This document shows positions 1-10,721 of a stretch of 64,000 bases of DNA, in pieces. The number at the start of each line of letters is the position of its first letter. Within the stretch, counting starts at the first letter, position 1. A program made the position numbers and the translations under genes. Below the pieces are notes generated by a model, which made no database searches, was not told the origin of the DNA, and saw only the letters and a list, made by a program, of their open reading frames with translations. Source of the stretch: Lasiosphaeris hirsuta. Lineage: Eukaryota > Ascomycota > Sordariomycetes > Sordariales > Lasiosphaeriaceae. The stretch spans positions 2,232,001-2,296,000 of the forward strand of contig JAUKUA010000007.1 in NCBI GenBank assembly GCA_030549175.1, given 5' to 3'.

Positions 1-352
1 AGACGAATGAGACGAGCGCGAACGGCAACAGATCTTGGTTGGCTGAGCCAGGGGCTGAGATCGAATTTCCCAGGCTGGATAACCCTGGGTAAACTGGAAA
101 TTCTCCGACCAAATTTCAACGACCGCCTTCTTGTCTCTCTTTCTGATTCTTTTCTGTGAAACCTCGCCTAAAACATCCTCTCGCCTCAACTGCCGATGTC
201 TCGAGGCCAAAGTTCCTCACGTCAAAGGTCGCACGATTGTGTGTGCTGCTCCGGCTGGAGAATACAGCCCATGACCGTTAGAGTCACCGCACCGCAGCAG
301 CTGGACGCCATTGAGGCCGAACCCGGCGAGCGCAGCGCGGCAAACTCGGCCA
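1..352. other. Window edge, no gene seen
   Basis: This stretch lies beyond the stop codon of the leftward oxidoreductase and presumably holds its 3' untranslated region. I see no coding exon, RNA gene or repeat in it. Confidence 0.5.
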
Positions 353-1684
353 TCATCTCTTGCCCGTGTTGAGCGCGCCCTGAGCATCGTAGACGTCGCT
401 TGTGATCAGCTCGGGATACGTCACGCCGCCTTGCCTCAGCGCCTCCTCCATCACCTCCATGATCACGATGCTCTCGCTCCATGGCAGTGTCTCGCTCTCG
501 ACCTTTCCGTCGCGCAGACAGCGCGCGCACTCGTCCGCCTCCCAGAACATGCCGTGGCCCCAGTTTCGCTCGGGGTCCTTCGGGATCGGGCAGTCAACCA
601 CTTCGATCTCGCCCCCGCCGTCCTTGTTGATGACCTTGTACTGCAGGGGTCGGTACGCCGGGCCCATGACCTGAATCTCGCCGCTGGACCCCTGGATTCG
701 GATCGCAGGACCGCCGCTGTTGAGCCCATCAACATCCGTCCCGACGCGGAGCGAAGTGAGAGCAATGCCCTGGCTCTTGTGCTTGGGGAATTGCACGATT
801 ATGCTGGTTGTCTCGTCGGCCCCTGTGTGGTACTTGTTTATGGCCGCCACCACCTTGGGCGCCTCCTTATCCTCCTCGGGCTGCAGGTGATACAGTGTCT
901 GGAAGACCCACGTCAGGGAGTAGATGCCGAGATCCAGAAGGGCGCCGCCCGCTAGGTCTACATTGATCATGCGATGCGAATCATCGAAGTCAACCTTGCC
1001 CTCTGGCGCATCCCTACCGACCGACAGGTCGGCTGATCACGGCGACACGGTCAGCGACGAGCCGGCAGATAAAAGGATGCGACTTACCAACAACACGGTA
1101 CACATTGCCAATGGCGCCGGACGACACAAGCTCGCGCACCTTGATGCTAATTGGAAAGTAGCGCGTCCATACGGCCTCCATGAAGAAGACGCCCTTCGCC
1201 CGGGCAGTCTCAACGAGCTGGCGGGCCTGGGCAGCTGTCACAGTCAGGGCCTTTTCGCAGAGCACATTCTTGCCGGCCGAGATGGCGAGCATGGCGTTTT
1301 GGAAGTGATGACTGTGGGGGGTGGCCACGTAGACAATGTCGACGTCGGGGTCAGCCACCAGCTCGTGGTACGACCCATAGGCCTTGGTCGTACTCGCGGC
1401 GCCGACCTTTTCGAGGAAGCTTGCGGCCCGATCCTTGGCGGTCGACGAGGCCGCGGCGACGACCTGGTGGCGCACATCGTGCACGCCTCGCGTCACGGGG
1501 TTGGTTAGGAGGTCCTTGGTGAACACTGCGCTATGCGTGAGCTTCCAGCTCCTGCTGTGCTACGAGTTGTGCTACGAGCTGTGCTACGAAAACGATGGGA
1601 GCGATTGAGGGGGTGCTCACTCTCCGCAATCCAGCCCGTGGCCATGATGCCCCACTTGACCGTAAAGGGGGCTGTTGAAGCCAT
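353..1684 (-). CDS. Gfo/Idh/MocA-family NAD(P)-dependent oxidoreductase (dihydrodiol/D-xylose 1-dehydrogenase type)
   Basis: Three exons are read on the minus strand: 1684-1621, 1525-1088 and 1032-353, giving 393 residues. Phases agree across both introns (GTGAGC..CAG and GTAAGT..CAG). The N-terminus carries the Rossmann-type GIMATGWIA near residues 12-20, followed by YVATPHSHH and NVLCEKALT with the conserved E-K pair near residue 112-113, where most relatives have EKP. The C-terminal half continues with LDLGIYSL, typical of the substrate-binding alpha/beta domain. Relatives are cytosolic enzymes that oxidise trans-dihydrodiols or D-xylose with NADP; the substrate here is inferred from family only. 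It diverges from an aldo-keto reductase across 0.8 kb. Intron 1 contains three copies of a 12-base unit. A TATAAG-like element near 1829-1836 may be its promoter, but that is weak. Confidence 0.88.
1556..1590. repeat. Three tandem copies of a 12-base unit inside intron 1
   Basis: The unit TGTGCTACGAGY is repeated three times, the last copy ending GAAA. The array lies wholly within the first intron (1526-1620) of the MocA-type oxidoreductase, so it does not alter the protein. Confidence 0.85.
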
Positions 1685-2488
1685 GGCTGCGATTGCAATG
1701 TGCCCTGGAAGTGCGCTGTGATTTGGTCTCAGGTAAGGAAGGGTAGTTACAAAATCAGGTATGTGGTGAGAATGTGCTGGCGAGAGAACTCGCCCCGTCA
1801 CAGCGGCGGGTGTCGGGTTCGGTCCTTCCTTATAAGGTAGGTAGTCGTAGCACCTCCCGTCTCCAACCTAACCCCTCTGCGCCTCTACCCCTCCTCGGCG
1901 GGGAGCATTGAGGGGCCCGCCGCCAGCGGCGTTGCGGGTAAAACGCCGAAACAACGGCCAAGCAGACACGAAAAGTCGGCAACTCTTCCGAAACCCAGGA
2001 CTCTGGGCTATACTAGGACCCGTACGAGCGAATCAGCTTGGTGCTAGTCTAGTTTGGTCGTGGCGTGGCGCTGAGACGGGCACACCACGGGCGCGCACTG
2101 CGGAGAGAGCTTCCTTAGGTCCTGACCGAGCCAAGCACCAAATGTAGGGTAAGAGAAGGCAAGATACTACACATCATGCCTACCTTATTACCAAGCTAAC
2201 GGCGGCGCCATTCGCTATTGCGTCGTGGAAGTTGGCAGCTTGGGCTTTGGTGTCGATTGACGCAGATTTGAAGCAGAAGACATCAGATAGCGAGATAATA
2301 CAGTGTCTGAAACAGTTTATAGGTTCGGACCTCCAATCCTCTCGCATAGCAGGTCAATTATACACATTGACATTCCTCATGTCGCAACCCGAATTCTGAG
2401 TGCTTTATTGAGCGCTTCATTGGCTGCGCCATATAACAACATCGACGTGAATAAAGCCCTCCAAACTTCCACACTTTGCTATTCGCCA
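1685..2488. promoter_or_regulatory. Shared divergent promoter region of the MocA oxidoreductase and aldo-keto reductase
   Basis: About 0.8 kb separates the two start codons, which point away from each other. A GCGGGG at 1899-1904 fits the CreA/Cre1 consensus SYGGRG, but a six-base match is expected often by chance. No coding exon is visible. Confidence 0.4.
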
Positions 2489-3610
2489 ATGGACCGCGTG
2501 ATCCTGCGAGCCCAAGGACTCCTTCCAAGCTTTGCCAGTCGTTGTCCTCGCACGCCACGATTCCCATCCTCTAAAGTACTCCCTTCCATTACCGCAGTAT
2601 CATCGGCATTGCCCCCACGTCAGCACAAAAGGTTAGCCAGCAACATGTCTACGACGGGAAACCCAACCCAGCCCGAGGCTATCCCAGCCAAAACAGCTGA
2701 GATGCCCGTTATGCTCTACGGAACCGCCTGGAAAAAGGAGCGCACGGCCGACCTCGTCTACGACGCCATCAAAGCCGGCTTCCGGGGCATCGACACGGCC
2801 GCCATGAAGCGGCACTACGACGAAGCCCTGACAGGCGAGGGCATCCAGCGCGCCATCGCCGACGGCCTCGTCACCCGCTCCGAGCTCTGGGTAACCATAT
2901 TCCCCCCTCCCCTCCTCCCCACCCACGTATTCTAACCGCCGCGCCAGATCCAAACAAAATTCACCCCCGGCGACGAAGCATACGCCGACCGGGCCCGCTA
3001 CCCAACCATCCCCTCGCAAATCCTCGCCTCCCTCACCACCTCCCTCACCAACCTCTCCACCCCCTACCTCGACGCCCTCATCCTCCACTCCCCCTTCCCG
3101 ACCCCAGCCGCCACCGCCCTCGCCTGGTCGACCCTCCAGACCCTGACGCCGTCCCCCATCCTCCAGCTCGGCATCAGCAACGCCGCCCTGACCCACCTGG
3201 TCCCCCTCTCCCCGCCACCCGCCATCATCCAGAACCGCTTCCACGCCGCTACCGTCTTCGACGTCGCCATCCGCCGCTGGATCGCGGCCCCTGACGACAC
3301 CTCCACCACCACCACGTACCAGGGCTTCTGGACGCTGACGGGGAACCGCGGGGTGTGGACGACACCGACGCCGGGGGGGTTCGTGGAGCGGGTGAGTCAG
3401 GGGGCCGGGGTGGAGCCGGCGACGGCGTGGTACGCACTGCTGGTGGCCGAGGGGGTGGTGGTGTTGAACGGGACGACGGACCCGCTGGGACGTGGGCGGG
3501 AGGATCTCGAGGGGCTAGAGAATGTGGCGGCGTGGCGAGAAACGGAAGAGGGGAGGGAGGTTTGGGAAGGGTGCTTGGGTGAGTTTAGGGGGTTTGTTGG
3601 GGCTGTTTGA
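2489..3610 (+). CDS. Aldo-keto reductase, with optional mitochondrial-type N-terminal extension
   Basis: Two exons, 2489-2890 and 2948-3610, are joined across a 57-base GT-AG intron in phase 0. From the first ATG the protein is 354 residues; a second in-frame ATG at 2645 (residue 53, MSTTGNP) gives 302 residues, the usual length of the family. The core shows GFRGIDTAAM followed by Y (Asp and Tyr of the catalytic tetrad), IQTKF (Lys), LILHSPF (His position) and GISN. The first 52 residues are rich in Arg and Ser and almost free of acidic residues, like a mitochondrial presequence, so leaky scanning could give two locations. The family reduces aldehydes and ketones with NADPH; the substrate is not known. 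Its divergent neighbour is also an NAD(P)-linked oxidoreductase. The coding sequence after 3350 is unusually G-rich. Confidence 0.88.
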
Positions 3611-4476
3611 GATAACAAGCCGAGTATCCTCATTGTTTAGTGAGTCAATGGTGTAAGAATGGGGCCTTGTTTGCTCCTGGGAGAGATGGGCGAGGGTAAT
3701 CACACGCTATCCATCCTTTTGTTTTGTGCCTTTACCTCCCTCTGGTCGTTGGTATGCCTGCTAGTTTCCCTCCCATCATGACAAAGCCACGAGGTAGTGT
3801 AAGTTCATCCCGACGCTAAAACGACAATGCAACACGTTTTCTCTGCTGAGCGATAGCCCGAGGACAGAGAAGGATCTACATTATCCCCCATGCAGTGAAC
3901 CCTAATTACGGAAAGACGCGGCGGGAGGGGGTTCCGGAACACAGGAAACAAACGAATTAGCTTCACGCTTCGGCCCGCCGGAAACCTGCTCCACAGGCTC
4001 CCGACCCGTCCAGAGGATTTGCCCAACGGGAGTGAGTTAGAGCAGCCCATACACACAGAACATTACCCTTCTTTCAGTGCAAAGGTCACGAGGATTGGAA
4101 CAGGTAACTATGAGGGCCATAAAAGAGGCTGACCTCCGTTTTGAATTCCAGTTCATAAGCTCGTGAGTCTATCCGTGTTCCTGGATGACCCCCCAGGTGT
4201 ATCCCATGCCAGCCCAAAATAACCCCAAACATGATCTCCTCAAACGCATTGCTCTGAAATGCTTATGTGCCTGTGACACCAAGAACCGAAGTGTGTATCA
4301 AAATGTTACAACTATGTACAGGTGAAATGAAGTTATCGTCATCCATGTCTTCTGTCTCCGTAGCGTATACAGAGGTCAATATCCCAGACAAGAATCATGG
4401 AAGCTCCATCCTAAAGTGCTCAAACAACGAATCGAAAAAAAACAAGAACTCCCCCCGTATATCATAACAAGATCAC
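3611..4476. other. Intergenic region between convergent genes
   Basis: This holds the 3' ends of the aldo-keto reductase and of the GH128 protein. Short open frames are present but none has a domain or a plausible splice pattern. Confidence 0.5.
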
Positions 4477-5664
4477 CTAAGAGCCATAGGCAAAGGTGTT
4501 GCCGTAGCTGCTGAGCGAGTTGCCCTTCACCATCATGCCATCGGCGGCCATGAAGTATGCGTACCTCTCAACAAACGAGTACTCAGGGTTGTTGTCCATC
4601 TCGTGGATCACAGTCTTGAGAGCCTGGTCAACCTCATCATCGGAGCCGCCGAAGGCAAACTCCGTGATCCAGACTGGCTTATTGAACTTGTTATGGACGT
4701 TCTTGAGATGCTGGAGGAAGGTGGTAGTGTCGACGCCATAGATGTGGATGTTGACAAAATCGGCTGCACAGTTGCCACCGCACGCATCGAAAAACGACGA
4801 CAGCCATGTGATACCCTCACCAGCCTGATTGCTATTCGTGATTGCGGGAGTACCAATACGGGCCTTGCCAGCAAAGGGGTTCATGTACAGAATGTGAGCA
4901 GCAGCAGCCTCCGAAGGCGACATGTTAGCCTGGCCGCCGTTATCGGGCTCGTTGAAGCTGAACAGGCACTTGGAGCCGGAGTCGATGCCCTTCTGTGCAT
5001 TCTTGGGCCAGACGTCGGGAAAGTCCATCTTCTTTCCCCACAACGTGGGTACGAACTCGAGGCCAGAGTTAGAGTCGTCAAGCTGGCCCCAGTTGTAGGT
5101 CCAACCGATCTTGTTGCCGGAGTTCAAGAAGCGAGAAAGAAGTCCACCGTCATTGTAAGCGAGACCGCGCTTGTTGCCACCGCTCGCAGGAGGGCTCGCC
5201 GGAATGGCAGGAGCGGCGCTTGGTGCAGCAGAAGGCTCTGCCGGAGCAGGCTTGGCCGGCTCAGGCTCGACGGGCGCCGGAGCAGCAGATGGTGCGGGCT
5301 GAGGTTGTCCACGGAACGCCTCAGCTGTGATATCCGCAGCCTTCGTCTCCGAAATGAAAGTGGTGGGGACGACAACGCTCGACGGTGGTGCCGGAGGCGC
5401 GCTCGAGGCCACTGGGATTGAGGTGGATAGAGAGGCTCTGCTGCGGGTCTTACGGCTGCGAGTATAGAAAGTCTTGGGAGTCACAACAGCGGCGGCGGTA
5501 GGGCCGTTGTCGACAAGCGTAACAGTGACCCAGTTAGTCACGGTCTGGACCTCGGTGATGAGATCCTTCTTCTGGTGCTGGTGCTGGTGGCCACGGGGAC
5601 CAAGGGCGACGGCCTGCTGGAAAAGACCAGCGGCCGCTAGTGTGATGAGTGCTTTGGAAAACAT
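4477..5664 (-). CDS. Secreted GH128 glycoside hydrolase (Asl1-like beta-1,3-glucanase fold)
   Basis: A single exon encodes 395 residues. Residues 1-20 form a signal peptide ending near AVA. A His-rich, then Ser/Pro/Ala/Glu-rich low-complexity linker runs to about residue 163. The catalytic domain begins at KRGLAYND (about 165) and carries LFSFNEPDNGG with the likely acid/base Glu239 and VWITEFAFGG with the likely nucleophile Glu335, in the GH128 arrangement; WTYNW (about 188-192) and YAYFMA are also typical. The family acts on beta-1,3-glucan in fungal cell walls, and Schizosaccharomyces Asl1 is a wall-associated member. The long linker suggests the enzyme is held in the wall. The upstream region is 5 kb long and shared divergently with a Zn2Cys6 factor. 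Confidence 0.93.
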   Translation of the reverse strand: MFSKALITLAAAGLFQQAVALGPRGHQHQHQKKDLITEVQTVTNWVTVTLVDNGPTAAAVVTPKTFYTRSRKTRSRASLSTSIPVASSAPPAPPSSVVVPTTFISETKAADITAEAFRGQPQPAPSAAPAPVEPEPAKPAPAEPSAAPSAAPAIPASPPASGGNKRGLAYNDGGLLSRFLNSGNKIGWTYNWGQLDDSNSGLEFVPTLWGKKMDFPDVWPKNAQKGIDSGSKCLFSFNEPDNGGQANMSPSEAAAAHILYMNPFAGKARIGTPAITNSNQAGEGITWLSSFFDACGGNCAADFVNIHIYGVDTTTFLQHLKNVHNKFNKPVWITEFAFGGSDDEVDQALKTVIHEMDNNPEYSFVERYAYFMAADGMMVKGNSLSSYGNTFAYGS

Positions 5665-8600
5665 GTTGATTCTCGAAGTGAGATTTTCGGATTTCTTTCG
5701 CAGAAATTTCAGTGGTATTCGGTTACCAAGTGGTTGCTGTTGTATAGGTCGGTCGCGAGGACAGTGTGGTAGATGCTATGTCGGCCTTGACAAAAACAGG
5801 AAGGAGCGCAACAATGCGACAGGGATACCAGCACGACGGGCGTGAAAGAGTGAAAGGGCGAGTCAGAGGACACAATCGAGTCACCTAAATGTGTCTAGAG
5901 CCGCGATGAAGGAATGAGGTGCCGAAGGGGTTCGTGATGCTGCTGGCCTGTCAAAGACGCAGAGATAGGGTCCTGGAGTCTTTGGGTTGTTGACGGAAAG
6001 AACATTCAAGACGGCTGTGCATCGGTCGAAGCTGGCAACCAGGCAAGACGGCGGAAAAGGACTGTGAAAATGAAGGGAAAGGCCGAGGACCAAGTGGTGC
6101 GATGTGAGGGTGAAGACGGGAAGGAGAGAGATGCACAGATCCGTGGGTGGGTGAGACGGGATTTAAGGAGGGCAGGCCAGTGGACTGTTTCTGTGGTCGC
6201 CTGGGCTGGACTAGCGGACCGGGGGAGGAGGGGGAGCGGGCGAGATGGCTGCTAGGGCAGGAGCGATCCCAGGCACAACCGCATGGGTGGGATGCTGGAC
6301 GGCGATGATCGACAGGGGGGTGCGACCCACTGCGCTGTTCTAGTTGACGAATCGGAAACGGCCAAGCACCCCAGCAGTTATTTTTTTTTTTGGGAAGTTC
6401 GAGAGAAGGATTTCTCGGATTCCGTTGACTGCAGGTATGGAAGTGCGCAGGTGGCGAGGGAAGCACGCCATATTTCTGCCTCTCACCTTTCTCCATGCTG
6501 GTTAAATTCATTCTCTTTTCCCAGAATCACTGCCCTGGTTCGCGATCATCACTGCCCCGATCGAACGGTCTCTAGCCTAAGACAACTCTTGCTGCGCCTA
6601 AGAAGCTATCTGGTCCGCACGCGAAAATACCGCCCCCGAGCCCAACCTCATCGCAAGGCCCGAAAAGACCGATTGAACGGCCAAGCTGATACCAGCTCTT
6701 GCCAGGGTGAGTCCAGCTCCCAGCCCGTCCAATTCATTATGGCCTCTGCCCTAGCCCTGGACGGTGGACCCCGCTGCCGGTTCCCCACTCCAGGACTTCC
6801 ATCGAATCGGTCTTTGTAAGGACCGCTTGGCTCTGTCAGCCGTCCATCGATGTTGGTTCAAGCCACACCGCGATGGCGCTGCATGCCTGTCTGTTCGTAT
6901 CACTGGAAGTTCTGCCCCGAGAAAACGAGGCGAATCGCTGCCTCGGCGAGGACGTCAAAAGAGAGCCTTTAGAGTTAGGCTGGCAAGGTTTTGGCGCGAG
7001 GAGGCCCAAAAACGAATCAATCGGTTGACAATCACTTGTTTTCATGCGGGATGGCGCTCAACGCTGAATCAGTTGCCGCTGGGCCAGGTGTTCGGGGTGC
7101 TTTCGGTGCGGGGTGGGGCATTCAGGAACTGCGCGAAGCTGATTGCTCGTCCTCTGCTGACTGCCTCGACGAGCAATGGCAGCACACGCAGGCACACCAA
7201 CTGCGCTTGCACATCGTGCCTCCACACCACTAGGCCCCATCTCACCAATGACAGGGGAAGCTATCCATGCAGGTACGGAAGCGCGTGCAGCACCTCTCTC
7301 TCTCAAAAAAGCCTGCCGACCCCTCAGCCTCTGCAGGAACACGGCAGGTCAAGAAAATATACAAGACAAAAGTCACCCGGCACGCACTGCTCCTTTTGCC
7401 TATCGTCCAGTCTCATTGCGGCACCACAACATGGCCGCCCGGGCCTGGTTGCTGTGGTCGGGACCTGGCCTTGGCCTACCATTAGCGCAGGAGCGGGGAC
7501 GAGTTCTTTTCGTGATGGCTAACAATGGCTGAAAAGATGGCGGGGCGTTTGGTCGTTGTCGGCTGTCGCCCGTCCCCTAGTATCCTATTAGCGTTAGCAC
7601 GCGAAATCTGAAGCAAAGTGGCGCTCTGCACCCTTCGATGAACCCCTGAGCGCCTCGTCGGCACCGACCGCCCACGCACGCCGCACGCGCAGCGCTATGT
7701 CTTGGCCAAGGCGAGTCTCCCGTAGTCGAGCGCTTGGATCCCACTCGAGCATCGGAATGATAGGTCTCGGGCCCGTCCGTCGACGGTCAACAGAAAAATT
7801 CGCGCAAAGGCCCACGATACCATTCATCGCAAAAGAGGGGAACGCTTCGATCAACCCCCTCATTGACAAATGCCCCGCGCTTCCATCCTTGTATGCTCAA
7901 AAGGTCTCGCTGGGCTAGCCCTCTTCCATTGAGGAGCTTGAACGGCGATTGACAGCGGCTTCGTGGCCTCAGGGGTGTTTGAAACGGCAAGCGAAATTGC
8001 AACCGCCGCCACGGGGCGAAAACACACGCGCCCCCTGTCAGAGAGTCGAAGCCAAGAAGCTTGTTTTTTCTCATTGAGCAAACTTTCCACACCCGAGCCA
8101 GCCGTCACGCCGGAGGTTGGCCAAACTGAGCAGCTGTCAGACTTTAGGAGATCGAAAGTGGAAGTAGGCTTCGCTTGCTTTCCTTTTCTCCTCCGACCCA
8201 AACACGCGGACAAATAGGCCGCATACGTGTCCGTGTCATGCTCCCCAATGAGCGCCGCTATGTTTCCACTAGGAGAAACAGGCGGCCAACCGGCGGGCTT
8301 GCCAGCTCAGCTCCTTGCTTTCAGATGATTCACACGTGGAGATGCACTATAGGATAGCGGGTCTTGCGATTGTGTGCTTTTGCTTGTTTGGCTATTTGCA
8401 GCGTATCTGCGTCACCTTGAGCTCAATTTCACTGGGTCTTTGCTGGAACATGGCCTTGATAGAGGTCGCGCGGGGTTCCGCAGCGGGGCATGAACTCCAA
8501 GATGTGAAAGCCCCAAATCTGCTTCTCCGTGCTACGGTTCGGCAGGATTTACGTCTGTACAGTCCAGCATGTAGAGAAGTTGTCCTGAATCACGGGCGGT

Positions 8601-10721
8601 CATCCTGACAGGCTGATGTCGCAAGGGCTGGGCCATGGATCACTCTCTCTCTCGACATCATGTCGTCGGCCTCTCAGACCGGAGATGAGATAGGCACAAG
8701 GGAAATTATAAACATCAACAAAAAAGTAGTCTGACTGTGCCGTCGGTACCTGGTGCAAGCACGGCGAAGCCACCGGCTCGGCAGAATGGGGTGGCGACAA
8801 ATTCCGGGTTCGTGTGCTACCCAATATAGGCGGCCTGCTCCAAATATTAATTTCAATCTGCCTGGGAAAATTCCCGAGATGATGTGTGCTGCTTCTTTTG
8901 GCTGATGCTTCGCCCCCAAAGTGCTGTCTGCCGGGTTCTTGTTGACAGAGTTGTAGGCGAGGAGGGTACATATATGCCCAGTGCATTTATCCGCGGTCGT
9001 GGGGGAGATGGTAGGCTTGGTGTGTTTGGGGGCGCAGTTGTAGGAGATGCATATAGTGTGTATCGCGAAGGAATATTTAAGTTGCCCCGCCATCGTTTTG
9101 CTTGTTTGATTTGTTTTCATGGACAGACAGCGAGGTTGTGATTGTCAGTGCTGCGATGTCTTGGCGGAGGTTAGCAGTTCAGATCCAATACACCGTCAGG
9201 TAGGTAGCCCATCTGGAGGGAAATTACTCCCGCGGGATCTGCGGAGCCAGTTGAGATAGAGTTCGACGGTGCATCAGCCTTAAACGGGCTTCAGATGATC
9301 AGAGGCTCATCCTGAGCCAAGAAACTTGACGGGTATGGCCAAGACCAGCCTGGGGCCAACTTCAGTGATCTATTGCGACTTTCGCCTATCTTGGTTATGA
9401 ATGAAGTTTTTGGTTCAGAGTATCGTGCCTCCACCTGGTCCAAGATATCGGATGGCTCGAACCGATCTCCAGTCGGTATCAGATCTTGTAGTAAAGCGGA
9501 CAAGTCAGCGCGGCTGTCCTCCGCATCATGCAACGGGGCTCAATCGGAAGCAAGCGCGCCCGGCAGTGGGCCGCCGACTCAGCACTTATCGCCGGCGATT
9601 GTAACCATGCCGTGCCGAGAACTCAGGCTCTGTGACTGGCTCTAGTGGCCCCAATACAGATCAGGTGAAGGCGATTTCAATTCCCTATAAGAATTGTATA
9701 TCGCTAATGAGTCAATTGCCCCGTATGGCTGGGAATGTCGGTCTCGATTAAGGATATTGATCTGCCTTTTGCAGCTTTCGTCTTCAGAAAAACAGGAAAG
9801 CCTTGCGATTTGCCTCGAATGGGTGTGCGGCCTGGGCGGGGCATTGCAGCGCCGCAAAAGACGCGGAGAGAAATATGACCCGCCTTTCAACGACGCAAAA
9901 GGTTTGTTAAACGGTGAAACAGAAAGGACTTTTTTTTTTGGACGGTATTTTTTTTTTTTGCATACAAAATTCAGGTTCACTAATACAAAATAACCTAATC
10001 GGGTGTTTCGTTCCCAGCGCCCACAGCCGTCGTCAACCACCTTTTCGCGACTCTCGCCAGCAAAACGCCGCTTGCCCCGGGTAGGCGTGAAGCCGTTGGT
10101 CGTTAGTGATGATATGCAAAACCCGTACCTTAGGTTCTTACCTACCTCAGCGGAACGGCCATTGGTATCGGATAGCCTAAGTTCCGCTCCTTGAGCAAGG
10201 GGCGAAGAGCATAACAGAAAACGCTCGCGTGTGCACGTCATAACTCGCTGCGATGCACGACTTACATAGGTACCTACACCACCTCTTTCTGCAATCCATC
10301 CGACTACTCTACTTGGAGCTCACCTTATCAGTCACTCATTTGCTATGTGCAATGAATTTTTAAAAAGTTCCAACAAGGGTGCAATACTTACTGTTTCGTA
10401 AGCAAACAGTAGTGGCCCTCTCCATCAAGAGCACTGCCCCGGATACCACTCAAAAAATCGAGGCGCAAGCCTTCTTGGCACGGGAAGATAACGAAGGTGA
10501 GGGGGGAAGAGGAATTTGATCGACACGCGCAACACGTGGTGGCTTTGTTGATGAATCTGGGCACATTGTTTTATGTAATAACTGCTTTCTTTGCTTTTTG
10601 CAACATTTCCCGTCTTCACTGACTGGGTGAGAAAGCTCAACAAATCCAAGATCGAGAGGTTCAAGGGCGAGATTGAAAAGAATAGGAAACAGACAACGCA
10701 CGCCCCCTTAACCGGACTAGG
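5665..10721. other. 5 kb intergenic region, no supportable gene
   Basis: The region lies between the divergent starts of the GH128 gene and the Zn2Cys6 factor. Many open frames of 60-250 codons occur on both strands, but they overlap, change composition and show neither domains nor consistent splice signals. T-runs occur at about 6380, 9930 and 9950. It probably holds two promoters and possibly unrecognised noncoding transcripts. Confidence 0.5.

Noticed and set aside
4603..5421. 272-codon frame antisense to the GH128 gene
   Set aside because: The GH128 frame has a signal peptide and both catalytic motifs; the antisense product is compositionally odd and domainless.
6283..7532. Overlapping open frames of 118-252 codons
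   Set aside because: Three frames are open together in GC-rich DNA; none shows a domain, and splice signals do not link them.
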